The notes under the pieces: model-generated
Told to the model about the DNA's origin: nothing
What the model saw: the letters and a program-made list of their open reading frames with translations, nothing else
Database searches by the model: none
Source of the DNA: Corallococcus coralloides DSM 2259
GTDB lineage: Bacteria; Myxococcota; Myxococcia; Myxococcales; Myxococcaceae
Length of the DNA: 64,000 nucleotides
Assembly (NCBI RefSeq): GCF_000255295.1
Contig: NC_017030.1
Span: 8,406,328-8,470,327 of the forward strand
Direction: 5' to 3'
Position numbers and translations under genes: made by a program
Part shown: in pieces, positions 25,895 to 33,938 of the stretch
Position numbering within the stretch: position 1 is the first letter of the stretch
How the letters are laid out: each line of letters begins with the position of its first letter

Positions 25895-26758
25895 GTGAGC
25901 ACGCCCCTCCTCACCCTGCTGGCCCTCCTGGGCTTCGCCGCGAACTCGCTGCTGTGCCGCGCGGCGCTCTCCGGTGGCGCGGCGCGCGGCATCGACGCGG
26001 GCTCGTTCACGCTGGTGCGGCTTGCGTCGGGAGCGCTGGTGCTCGCGCTGCTGCTGAGGCTCCGGCAGGGCGGCCGCGGGGCGGCGGGGCATGGGAGCTG
26101 GGCCTCGGCGCTCGCGCTCTTCGTGTATGCGGCCGGCTTCAGCTTCGCGTACGTGCGCATCGGGGCGGGTGTGGGCGCCCTGCTGCTCTTCGGCTGCGTG
26201 CAGCTCACCATGCTCGCGGCGGGGCTCGCGCGCGGTGAGCGGCCGCGCGCGCTCGAGTGGGTGGGGCTCGCGGTGGCGCTCACAGGGCTCGCGGGGCTCA
26301 CGCTTCCTGGAGCGAGCGCGCCGGATGCGCTCGGAGCGGGGCTCATGGCCGCGGCGGGCGTGGCGTGGGGCATCTACAGCCTGCGAGGGCGTGGGAGCAC
26401 GGACCCTCTCGCGGCAACGGCCGGCAACTTCGTGCGCAGCGTGCCGCTGGCCCTGGCACTCGTGATGCTCTCCCTCGCGCTGGACGCGGCCACACCCCCG
26501 TCGCCGAAGGGACTGCTGCTCGCGGTCACGTCAGGCGCGCTCGCCTCGGGCGTGGGCTACAGCCTCTGGTACGCGGCGCTGCCCCACCTGAGCAGCGCGC
26601 GCGCGGCGGTGGTGCAGCTGTGCGTCCCGGTCATCGCGGCGGTGGGCGCGGTGCTGCTGCTCGGAGAGCCCCTCACCCAGCGCCTGCTATTGGGTGGCAC
26701 CGCGCTGCTCACGGGCGTTCTGCTGAGCCTGCATCCGAAGCACAATCCCAGACGCTGA
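25895..26758 (+). CDS. EamA/DMT-family transporter
   Basis: A 287-aa integral membrane protein with about ten TM helices in two homologous halves (residues 1-140 and 145-285), the EamA drug/metabolite transporter layout. Typical features are AxxxAxNSLLCRAAL in helix 1, GPxxASxxxxxxP-like GVGALLLFGCVQLTML ending the first half, and SGALASGVGYSLWYAALPHLS with VPVIAAVGAVLLLGEPLT in the second. Substrate unknown; small metabolites or amino acids are usual. The GTG at 25895 overlaps the stop of a 13-codon upstream frame in GTGA. It stands alone between a gene relic and the small lipoprotein pair. Confidence 0.9.
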   Translation: MSTPLLTLLALLGFAANSLLCRAALSGGAARGIDAGSFTLVRLASGALVLALLLRLRQGGRGAAGHGSWASALALFVYAAGFSFAYVRIGAGVGALLLFGCVQLTMLAAGLARGERPRALEWVGLAVALTGLAGLTLPGASAPDALGAGLMAAAGVAWGIYSLRGRGSTDPLAATAGNFVRSVPLALALVMLSLALDAATPPSPKGLLLAVTSGALASGVGYSLWYAALPHLSSARAAVVQLCVPVIAAVGAVLLLGEPLTQRLLLGGTALLTGVLLSLHPKHNPRR

Positions 26759-26868
26759 GACCGCTCCGAGCGTAGCTTTTCAGTGACATCGCGGGTTTCC
26801 AGGTAAACCTTGACCAACCCTTTCGTCCGCAGTTGCATCAGCACCTCACCAGCGAAAAGGAGTGTCAC

Positions 26869-27129
26869 ATGTTGCTTCGTGGGTTCGTGATGGCCGCCGT
26901 CGTCTCCATCTTCGGGATGGGCTGTGGTGGAGCTGAAGTGACGGAGGGTGTCGAGGGCGACGTGCAGACCGGTCAGGACTCCGCCGCGCTCGCCACCAGC
27001 TGTGAGACGCTCCAGACCCGCCGCTGTAATCCGGGGGCGATCACGGGCTGCCAGTTCGCCAATGGCGCCTTCGCCGAGTGCTTCTGCCAGGAGATCCCCC
27101 ACAACAAGTGGGTCTGCCTGGCCGACTGA
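26869..27129 (+). CDS. Tiny Cys-rich lipoprotein, copy 1
   Basis: 86 aa: signal LLRGFVMAAVVSIFGMGCGG with the lipidated Cys in MGC, an acidic linker, then a ~40-residue domain with six Cys (SCETLQTRRC, TGCQFANGAFAECFC, WVC) that should form three disulfides. AAGGAG lies 6 bp before the ATG. A near-identical paralogue follows 85 bp downstream. No known family; probably an extracellular or outer-membrane mini-protein. Confidence 0.8.
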   Translation: MLLRGFVMAAVVSIFGMGCGGAEVTEGVEGDVQTGQDSAALATSCETLQTRRCNPGAITGCQFANGAFAECFCQEIPHNKWVCLAD

Positions 27130-27143
27130 AGTTCCCGCGGCAA

Positions 27144-27176
27144 CCGCCTCTGGCAGGGAGTGCCCTGTCAGAGGCG
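27144..27176 (+). terminator. Hairpin between the duplicated lipoprotein genes
   Basis: CCGCCTCTG-GCAGGG pairs with CCCTGT-CAGAGGCGG around a short loop, directly after the first copy. It may terminate or attenuate transcription before the second copy. Confidence 0.7.
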
Positions 27177-27213
27177 GCGTGCCGCCAATTCATCAGCGAA
27201 AGAGAGTGGCACC

Positions 27214-27477
27214 ATGTTTCTGCGTGGGCTCGCGATGGCCGCGGTCGTCTCTGTCTTCGGAATGGGCTGTGGTGGCGCGGAAGTGACGGAGGGTGCCGAG
27301 AGCGGAGAGTCGCTCGGTCAGGACACCGCGGCGCTGGCCAACAGCTGTGAGACGCTCCAGACCCGCCCCTGTGTCTATGACACGTCGAACAGCTGTCAGT
27401 GGTCCAATGGCGCCCTGGGGGAGTGCTACTGCCAGGATGTCCCCTTCAACAAGTGGTTCTGCTGGGTCAGCGACTGA
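27214..27477 (+). CDS. Tiny Cys-rich lipoprotein, copy 2
   Basis: An 87-aa tandem paralogue of the gene at 26869: same signal (FLRGLAMAAVVSVFGMGCGG), same SCETLQTRPC opening, SCQWSNGALGECYC and FNKWFC end. All six Cys of the mature domain are kept while other residues change, so the disulfide core appears to be under selection. A weak AGAGAG lies upstream. The upstream sequence (CATCAGCGAAA) also matches copy 1, so the duplication included the leader. Confidence 0.8.
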   Translation: MFLRGLAMAAVVSVFGMGCGGAEVTEGAESGESLGQDTAALANSCETLQTRPCVYDTSNSCQWSNGALGECYCQDVPFNKWFCWVSD

Positions 27478-27496
27478 CGTCCGTGCCGGTACGACG

Positions 27497-27523
27497 CGGA
27501 CGGCCCCTGACAGGGGTCGTCCG
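27497..27523. terminator. Hairpin between convergent lipoprotein genes
   Basis: CGGACGGCCCC pairs with GGGGTCGTCCG (one G-T wobble) across a 5-nt loop, between the stops of convergent genes. Confidence 0.7.
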
Positions 27524-27533
27524 GGTTGGTGCG

Positions 27534-27914
27534 TCACAGCGCGCTGCAGGCCCAGACGCCCAGGGGCGTGCAGAAGCAATTGGGATTGGGGTGGCCCGGC
27601 AGACAGCAACTCCGCGACCCACCCACGGGTGAACACGGGGTCCCCGCGAGCTTGCTGCAGCGATTGTTCAGTCCACAGATGGGAGTGGAGGGGAGGCAGA
27701 TGTTGTAGAAGCCGTCGCACTCGACGGAGTCCGCCTGCACCGAACAGGTGTTCCCCTGACAAGACACCGTCGAGCCATCCGGACAGGTTTGTGAGCACGT
27801 GACGAGGGCGCTCGACTGCTGCTCCAGCTCCGGCGCCTCGACAGGTTCCAATCCACCACAGGCCACCAGCACCGGAACGACAAGCACCGCCAGCACACCC
27901 AGGAAGCTCTTCAT
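27534..27914 (-). CDS. Small Cys-rich lipoprotein
   Basis: 126 aa with signal KSFLGVLAVLVVPVLVACGG. The mature protein has an acidic linker (EPVEAPELEQQSSAL) and then about fourteen Cys in ~85 residues (CSQTCPDGSTVSC, CQGNTCSVQ, CCLPGHPNPNCFC), so it must be heavily disulfide-bonded. It resembles the neighbouring tiny lipoproteins in plan but not in sequence. It is divergent from the M4 protease gene. Function unknown. Confidence 0.75.
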   Translation of the reverse strand: MKSFLGVLAVLVVPVLVACGGLEPVEAPELEQQSSALVTCSQTCPDGSTVSCQGNTCSVQADSVECDGFYNICLPSTPICGLNNRCSKLAGTPCSPVGGSRSCCLPGHPNPNCFCTPLGVWACSAL

Positions 27915-27989
27915 GACATGTCTCTCCTTTAGGGATTGAGCGGCATCGAATCACAACGCAACGAAAAGCGGCAGGAGACGAGCGTCCAC

Positions 27990-29924
27990 ATGATGACCGC
28001 GCATCGGATTCGGGGTCTCGCGACCCTGGGCGTCCTGGTCGGCCTTTCGGCCTGCCAGGGAATGGAAGAGCACGAGAAGCGCACCGGCGCCGAGCCGGAC
28101 GCATCCCTGGGTGTCACGATTTCCGAGCTCCAGGTGGTGGGCGCCGACGAGGGCCATGTGCCCACGTTCGCGAATGGGAACTTCGGCCAGCTCCGGCTCG
28201 GCGGGAAGGAGCGGACCGAGGAGGCAGAGGTCAGCGCGCTGCGCCCTTCCCTCCTGGCAGTGAGCAAGGTGTTCCATGCGGACCCCGCGGAGCTCGCCTT
28301 CCAGCGGGCCGTCACGGATGGCATGGGCGACCGGCACTTCGTCTATGTGCAGCGCAAGCATGGCCGTGAGGTCCTGGGCGCAGCACTCGTCCTCCATACG
28401 AGGAATGACGCCGTCTACGCGGTTCACGGCAACGCTCGCGCCGACCTCGACGCGCCGCGAGACGCGCGGCTCAGCCCCGAGGACGCCATCGCGGTGGCCC
28501 GGCAGGACTCCGCGCGGCTCGACCGGGTCGAGGTGGAGGCGCATCCGCGGATGGCCTACTGGCCGGCGGGTGAAAAGCTGGACCTCGTGTACCGCGTGAA
28601 CGTGACGGGGCGGAGCAAGGACGGGATGGCGGTGGATGATGACGTCATCATCAACGCCGTGAGCGGGTCGGTCGTGCAGCGGCTGCCGAACATCTACACG
28701 CTCAAGAACCGGGCGGTGTACGACGTCAACCACGGCGGCTCCGCGAACCTCCCGGGAACCCTCGCCCGGGCGGAGGGCGGCGCGACGGTCGCGGACCCCA
28801 CGGTCAATACCAACTACGACCTGCTGGGGACGACCTACGACTGTTACAAGAGCCTCTTCAACCGCGACTCCTACGACGGCGCGGGCTCCAGGCTCGTCAG
28901 CTCGGTGCACTACGGCTACGGCTACGCCAACGCGGCGTGGATCGGCTCGAAGAATCAGATGCTGTACGGCGACGGCGACGGCGTGACGTTCGGCAGCATG
29001 GTCAACGCGCTGGACGTGACGGCGCATGAGGTGACCCATGGGCTCACCATCTCCACCTCCAACCTGTTGTACTTCGCCGAGCCCGGTGCCCTGAACGAGT
29101 CGATGTCCGACATCATGGGCAGTGTGTGCGAGTGGTACCGCAACGGGCAGGTGGTGAATGCCAACACCTGGAAGTGCGCGGAGGAAATCTATACCCCCGC
29201 CACATCTGGCGATGCCCTCCGCTACATGAACGACCCGCGGCTGGATGGGCAGTCGTTGGATTACTTCGACCAGACCTTCAGCCCGTTCACCGACGTCCAT
29301 TACAGCTCGGGCATCCCGAACCTGGCGTTCTATCTGCTGTCCCAGGGCGGCCAGCACCCACGGGGGCGTTCCTCCATCGCCGTGCGCGGAATCGGCATTG
29401 CCAAGGCGGCCCAGGTCTTCCACCGGGCCAACACGGTGCTGCTGCTTGGCAAGACGATGGCCACGTTCGCCGACGCGAAGCTGGCCACGGAGCAGGCCGC
29501 CGCGCAGCTCGGGTACAGCGCGGCCGACATCGCCTCCGTGACCGCCGCCTGGCAGGCCGTGGGCGTGGGCCCGAGCATCCTCGTCGCCGGCCAGGGCCTC
29601 TGGCTGGGACAGCCCATGGTGTCGAACGACCGCCGGTTCTCGCTCGTCCTGCAGAACGATGGGAACCTGGTCCTCTGGTTCGGACAGAGCGCCCTGTGGA
29701 CGTCGAACACCGCAGGCCAGGGGGCCCTGTCGGCCCACATGCAGGACGACGGCAACTTCGTGGTCTACCGCACGAGCACCCCGACAGTCGGCCAGGCTGT
29801 CTGGTCCAGCATGACCTGGGGACATCCGGGCGCCTATCTGATCCTCCAGAACGACGGCAACCTCGTCATCTACGACAAGGACGGCGTCACCCCGCTCTGG
29901 AACTCGGGGACCTGGGGACACTGA
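27990..29924 (+). CDS. Secreted M4 (thermolysin-type) metalloprotease with lectin tail
   Basis: A 644-aa lipoprotein-type preproprotease. Signal [17 protein letters not shown]; an FTP/PepSY-like propeptide of ~190 residues ([33 protein letters not shown]). The catalytic domain carries HEVTHG, giving zinc ligands His346 and His350 with catalytic Glu347, and ALNESMSD supplies the third ligand Glu370. The M4 C-domain follows ([18 protein letters not shown]). The last ~110 residues are a bulb-type mannose-binding lectin domain with three QNDGNLVxW/Y repeats. Known M4 proteases degrade extracellular proteins; a lectin tail could target prey or matrix glycans. A hairpin follows the stop. Confidence 0.93.
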   Translation: MMTAHRIRGLATLGVLVGLSACQGMEEHEKRTGAEPDASLGVTISELQVVGADEGHVPTFANGNFGQLRLGGKERTEEAEVSALRPSLLAVSKVFHADPAELAFQRAVTDGMGDRHFVYVQRKHGREVLGAALVLHTRNDAVYAVHGNARADLDAPRDARLSPEDAIAVARQDSARLDRVEVEAHPRMAYWPAGEKLDLVYRVNVTGRSKDGMAVDDDVIINAVSGSVVQRLPNIYTLKNRAVYDVNHGGSANLPGTLARAEGGATVADPTVNTNYDLLGTTYDCYKSLFNRDSYDGAGSRLVSSVHYGYGYANAAWIGSKNQMLYGDGDGVTFGSMVNALDVTAHEVTHGLTISTSNLLYFAEPGALNESMSDIMGSVCEWYRNGQVVNANTWKCAEEIYTPATSGDALRYMNDPRLDGQSLDYFDQTFSPFTDVHYSSGIPNLAFYLLSQGGQHPRGRSSIAVRGIGIAKAAQVFHRANTVLLLGKTMATFADAKLATEQAAAQLGYSAADIASVTAAWQAVGVGPSILVAGQGLWLGQPMVSNDRRFSLVLQNDGNLVLWFGQSALWTSNTAGQGALSAHMQDDGNFVVYRTSTPTVGQAVWSSMTWGHPGAYLILQNDGNLVIYDKDGVTPLWNSGTWGH

Positions 29925-29936
29925 AGCAAGGACCTG

Positions 29937-29964
29937 GCGGCGCACGCCATCCTCGTGCGCCGCC
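29937..29964 (+). terminator. Hairpin after the M4 protease gene
   Basis: GGCGGCGCACG and CGTGCGCCGCC form an 11-bp perfect stem with a short loop, 12 bp after the stop codon. Confidence 0.72.
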
Positions 29965-29981
29965 GGTTCCGGCTGTTGCGC

Positions 29982-30270
29982 CTACCAGGTGACGAGCAGT
30001 TCGTGGACGCCGAGCAGGTTCTCATCCTTCTTGAAGCGGATCGGAACATGGCGGTGGCATCCGGGGCGCTCAGCTTGCCCGTCGCCACCTGCTCGGACAC
30101 GACGCGACCGATGAGCGTGTCCGTGGGCTCACGCAGGTTCGCCTCCACCAGCGCCAGGAAGACGTCATCCAGTCCGGCCAGGGCCGCCATCGCCTCCTCG
30201 CGCGACGAGGCCCCAGGACCGCGAGCACGTCCTGATAGCGACTGACCAACCATGCCGTGTTGCCATTGAA
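29982..30270 (-). pseudogene. Cytochrome P450 relic in three frames
   Basis: On the minus strand three P450-like blocks lie in order but in different frames: near 30270, FNGNTAWLVSRYQDVLAVLG (the N-terminal W.V.RY.DV motif); near 30060-30200, REEAMAALAGLDDVFLALVE followed by LREPTDTLIGRVV (F-G helix region, with REP.D.LI); and at 29982-30040, IRFKKDENLLGVHELLVTW before the stop (the typical C-terminal ELPVTW ending). The heme-Cys loop and the I-helix are absent. So a ~1.2-kb gene has collapsed to ~290 bp by several deletions. This relic explains most of the 367-bp gene-free stretch 29925-30291. Confidence 0.75.
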
Positions 30271-30291
30271 CTCACAACTCGAAGGCTGGAG

Positions 30292-30630
30292 TCACAACGG
30301 GACATTGATCGAGACGCCGTCCCGGCCGGAGATCCAGTCCCGCAGGTACTTGTTGAGCTCGCCGTAGAACGACACCCCTACCAGCTCGGCCACGGAAAAG
30401 AGCTCGACGAGCAGTGCTCCCACATTTCCGTTGTGTGTCTCGGCCGCGTCAGCGTCGACGTACTCCTCGAGGATCGTGTAGTGCCCCGGCCGCTGTGTGA
30501 CAAACCACTGATAACGCAACGTTCCCGGCTCATCCGCAGCGGCGGAAGCCAACGCCCGGGCCAACCGGATGAACTCCGGCTCGTTTTCAGACCGCAGCAC
30601 CCGAAACTCACACTGCACCAGGAGAGTCAT
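30292..30630 (-). CDS. ABM-domain quinol monooxygenase-like protein
   Basis: 112 aa: a single antibiotic-biosynthesis-monooxygenase (ABM) ferredoxin-like domain. VQCEFRVLRSENEPEFIRLA begins it, EPGTLRYQWF and YTILEEYVDADAAETHNG are the classic 'EPGxLxY' and 'YxxxEAHxxH' strands (Glu and His conserved). These small dimers oxidise quinols or polyketides without cofactors. The C-terminal ~25 residues (ELNKYLRDWISGRD) are extra. It lies just upstream of the P450 relic on the same strand, so the two may be leftovers of one oxidative locus. Substrate unknown. Confidence 0.83.
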   Translation of the reverse strand: MTLLVQCEFRVLRSENEPEFIRLARALASAAADEPGTLRYQWFVTQRPGHYTILEEYVDADAAETHNGNVGALLVELFSVAELVGVSFYGELNKYLRDWISGRDGVSINVPL

Positions 30631-30668
30631 TCGCTGACGATAGGACAGGAAGCGCAGGGAGTCCTACT

Positions 30669-31205
30669 TCACTGGCGGATCAGCTCATGGACCGGCTTCC
30701 CATCCGGTCCCACACCATCCAGCCGCACGAAGTCGACCGAGAAGGGCCAGGACGTCTTCACGAAGACGTGCTCCAGCCGGGCGACGTTGTTGCCCAGCTT
30801 CGTCCACGCCTGGACCTGGCATTTGCCGTCGACCCGCGCGGTGGTGATGTCGACGGGGCGCGAGGGAAAGGCCCGCAGGCTCACCCGCACCCGCCACCCA
30901 TCCTCGGTGGCTTCGACCTGCTGCGAGTCCTCCAGCCCATACACGGGTTGCTCGACCCCCAGCAGCTCCTCCACCTCCGAGGGCCCGCGCTCCAACATGA
31001 GCCAGTACACCTGCACGGGACGCGTCCCCACGGGGCGGCAGGCCTCGTCCAGGCGCAGGGCGTAGTGGACCTGGTTCCGGTTCTCGCTCCGGGTCAGGAA
31101 GAAGGCGGACTGCGCTGGGACGGGCGCCCCGGCCGCGGAGGCCAGGGTCGCGACGGTCGTCAGCGCAACGGCGGTGAGCGTGCCGAGCCTGGATTCGAGA
31201 AACAC
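30669..31205 (-). CDS. DUF4833 exported protein
   Basis: About 178 aa, with a Sec signal (LGTLTAVALTTVATLASAAGA). The domain begins AFFLTRSENRNQVHYALRLD and continues VQVYWLMLERG, YGLEDSQQVE and RVDGKCQVQAWTKLGNNVAR, the order seen in DUF4833 proteins (unknown function, periplasmic). The GTG at 31205 was preferred because AAGGGGGA sits 5 bp upstream; the ATG at 31220 has no such site. It is a single-gene unit between the truncated gene and the ABM gene. Confidence 0.8.
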   Translation of the reverse strand: MFLESRLGTLTAVALTTVATLASAAGAPVPAQSAFFLTRSENRNQVHYALRLDEACRPVGTRPVQVYWLMLERGPSEVEELLGVEQPVYGLEDSQQVEATEDGWRVRVSLRAFPSRPVDITTARVDGKCQVQAWTKLGNNVARLEHVFVKTSWPFSVDFVRLDGVGPDGKPVHELIRQ

Positions 31206-31351
31206 GGAGTCCCCCTTCATGGCGCAGTGGCGGCATACCCCCGTTCCCCCGGGGACCGCCACTCGCCCTGCACACTATTTCACCGGCCACGACGCATCAG
31301 CGCCCCGCTGTATTCTGAAGATTCGTCCCCCCACGCCAGGATTCCGGCCGA

Positions 31352-31741
31352 CTACTTGACGACGCGGACAGCGGTGAACGCGCGGCTGACATCGCAGCGG
31401 TAGTCCTCGTACTCCGAAAACGTGTTCCCGCTGTCCTTCACCCTGTACGTGCCCGTCAGGGTCAGGGGCATGGTGGTGGTCTCCGGAACAGCGTCGAGGG
31501 TGCCCTCCAGCTCGAACTCGTGGAGGACGCCGTACGTGTTCGTGTGGTGATTGCCATCGGCCTCCACCTTCCGGCCCCCATTGCCCTTGAAGTGGCCCGT
31601 CAGCCACCGCTTGCCAATGTCGATGTTGAACCAGTCGTTGGAGGAGTCGTACTGGTGCCGGATGATCAGGGGTTCCGTGGGCAGGGTGGCTTCCAGGCGC
31701 CGGCAGTCCTCCGGCAGTTCCGAAGCTGGAGCCCCCCGCGG
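31352..31741 (-). pseudogene. 5'-truncated gene, no start codon or signal peptide
   Basis: An open minus-strand frame of 129 codons begins right after an in-frame TGA and lacks ATG, GTG or TTG until codon 59 (GTG at 31567). Its translation looks like a real beta-rich domain throughout: QYDSSNDWFNIDIGKRWLTG, then VEADGNHHTNTYGVLHEFEL, then GTYRVKDSGNTFSEYEDYRC. It starts 14 bp after the stop of the GH71-like gene. The missing N-terminus suggests a deletion that joined the two. No family recognised. A short functional product from 31567 cannot be excluded. Confidence 0.55.
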
Positions 31742-31755
31742 TCACCACGCCCGGG

Positions 31756-33798
31756 TCAGCGCTTCAGCCACATCGGCTCGCCGGGGCACAGCCGGCAGCG
31801 GGCCTCTCCGTTGGCACAGGAGGTCGCGCAGGACGGGAGCGCCGCGCGGGCCGAGCTTCCGGCGCGGTACAGCAGGTCCTGGTACGCGATGGAGCCCACG
31901 ATGGGGTGCATGCTCTGGAGCTGCACCACGGTGCCCCCCGAGCGCTTCAGCCGGAAGGTCGGCGTCCCCACCGTCAACGCCGTCCGGATGGCCTGCACGC
32001 CGCCCTCCGTCTTGTCCACGCCGTAGGTCGCCGTGCCCTGCGTGATTTCGAGCCGGCCCGCGGACGTGAGGAAGCCCACCAGCTCCACTTCATTCGTCGC
32101 CGGGCACCCTGCCCTGCACACCGCGAGGTTCGCGGACGTCTGGGTCGTGGGCACGAGAGACGAATTGTGGATGCGGTGGTTGTAATACAGCACGTCGCGC
32201 TCGATGGTCGGCCGTGTGCCCGTCTTGAACCACTGGATGTAGTACGCGGTCATGTCGTACGCGGGCCACTGCTTCCCCGTCGACGGCCGGATGTTGTGGT
32301 GCTCGTGCTGGTCGTTCCAGGTGACGATCTGGACCTCGTCCAGGCCGTCCGCAATCACATTCTCCCAGATGGAGCGGAGCGTCAGTGAGTTGCGCGCCTC
32401 CCAGAAGGCCTTGTCCTTGGGCCGGTAGTCCTGGCTGCTCATCGGGTGGATCCACGACTTGCCGTACCCGGCCGCCTTCGTCTTCAGGTTCCCGGAGTAC
32501 CCCGCCGTCGTCACCGGGACGGCCGTCCCCCACCCCGCGTAGGCATCCCCCACACTCTTGTACTCCTCGAAGAGCGCGGTGCTCCCAGTGCCAAGGAAGA
32601 CCGGCACCAGGTACAGGCTCATGCCCAGCTCCGTTGACGCGCGCTGCTTCACGGTGGCGTAGAACGCCGCTGTCCGGCCCTGCGCGGCAGGATTGAACAG
32701 GCCAACGACATACTTCCCATCCGGCCGCCGCAGGAGCGCCGCATAGCCCTTCAGCTGACCCAGGATGCGAATCATCAGGTCCTGGTCCCCCGCCTGGCTC
32801 CCCGTCCCCAGGATCGTCATGTCGAAGTTGGGGATGATGTCGAAGCCGCCGGCCTGCGAGGCCGCGTCGACAATCGTCTTCGCCCGCGTCCACACCGCGC
32901 CGTTGTTCACGTCGCTGTCGGTCCACAGGTTCAGATAGAAGCCATCAATGCCAATCCTCGCCGCGAGCTCGATTTCGTCCTTCGCGTCGCGAAGCCGCCA
33001 GTCAGTCTCCGCCCGGGGAAGTCTCGGGAGCGGCCGCTCTCGCATCATGCCGCCGTAGGCCGCGTGGCTTCCGCTCTCGCCATTCACCGCGATGTAGGCG
33101 CGCTCGTAGTAGTCATTGGACGTCGGGTTGGCGTTGTCGAACGACACCGGGTAGTAGTGCCAGTGCGCATACACCCGCTTCGCCGACGACCGGAGCGTGG
33201 TGCGCGGCACCGCGGTAAACGGCCACTCACAGGGGCCACAGTCCGGCCCGCAGTCGACGCCCGTCTCGGTGCCGTTGCGCACCCGGTCCGAGCAGGTCGC
33301 GGCGGGCGTCACGCTCAGCGGGAAGCTGGACTGGTTATCGCTCTCGTTCGTCTCCGCCGGCAGGCGGTTGATGTCATCCACATGCGCGAGGAGCGTGTGG
33401 GCCCCCGCCGTGGCCGGCGCGGTCCACACCTTCGTCCCCGCGGGGCCGGAGTTGGCGGTGAGCGTGGCGCTGCCCCCCGGCGCGATGGAGCTCGTGTACG
33501 TGTCCGACCACGACACCTGTGTACCGTTCACCCAGAAGGAGAGGCCGTGGACGATGCCCGCGGGCGTCGCGACGTTCCCCGTGTTCCGGATGGTTGCGCT
33601 GAAGGTGACGGCACTGCTCGGAACCACCGTGGTCGGGCTCACGCCCGTGACGACGAGGTTGTAGCCATCCACGAGCGCCCCCTGCTGCGAGTCCAAGGGC
33701 TCCTGGAGCGGCTCCCCGCCACAGCCCATCCACGCGGCCAGCAGCCCCAGTGACAGGCCCTTCCATGCGCTCTTCCAGTTGTGATTCGCGGGGTGCAT
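31756..33798 (-). CDS. Secreted GH71-like glycoside hydrolase with CARDB domain
   Basis: A 680-aa lipoprotein (signal KGLSLGLLAAWMGCGG). Residues ~45-165 are a CARDB adhesion domain (TTVVPSSAVTFSATIRNTGN, INRLPAETNESDNQ). A short CSDRVRNGTETGVDCGP linker follows. Residues ~195-560 form a barrel of the GH71 kind: KRVYAHWHYYPVSFDN, ELAARIGIDGFYLNLW, FDIIPNFDMT, EVQIVTWNDQHEHHNI. GH71 enzymes cleave alpha-1,3-glucan, a fungal wall polymer. The C-terminal ~110 residues are beta-rich with paired Cys (CATSCANGEARCRLC). Role inferred: attack on fungal or exopolymer alpha-glucan during predation. Confidence 0.82.
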   Translation of the reverse strand: MHPANHNWKSAWKGLSLGLLAAWMGCGGEPLQEPLDSQQGALVDGYNLVVTGVSPTTVVPSSAVTFSATIRNTGNVATPAGIVHGLSFWVNGTQVSWSDTYTSSIAPGGSATLTANSGPAGTKVWTAPATAGAHTLLAHVDDINRLPAETNESDNQSSFPLSVTPAATCSDRVRNGTETGVDCGPDCGPCEWPFTAVPRTTLRSSAKRVYAHWHYYPVSFDNANPTSNDYYERAYIAVNGESGSHAAYGGMMRERPLPRLPRAETDWRLRDAKDEIELAARIGIDGFYLNLWTDSDVNNGAVWTRAKTIVDAASQAGGFDIIPNFDMTILGTGSQAGDQDLMIRILGQLKGYAALLRRPDGKYVVGLFNPAAQGRTAAFYATVKQRASTELGMSLYLVPVFLGTGSTALFEEYKSVGDAYAGWGTAVPVTTAGYSGNLKTKAAGYGKSWIHPMSSQDYRPKDKAFWEARNSLTLRSIWENVIADGLDEVQIVTWNDQHEHHNIRPSTGKQWPAYDMTAYYIQWFKTGTRPTIERDVLYYNHRIHNSSLVPTTQTSANLAVCRAGCPATNEVELVGFLTSAGRLEITQGTATYGVDKTEGGVQAIRTALTVGTPTFRLKRSGGTVVQLQSMHPIVGSIAYQDLLYRAGSSARAALPSCATSCANGEARCRLCPGEPMWLKR

Positions 33799-33938
33799 CC
33801 ACAGGCTCCGTTCCAGCCCGCATCTTCCTGTCGCGCCATCACGAGAAGGATGGCGCGCTCCACGGGCGGGCAGGCTCCATTGTCGCGGTGGAGCTGAACG
33901 GGTTGCTTCAGAAACAACGGCATTTCAAGAAATGAAGG

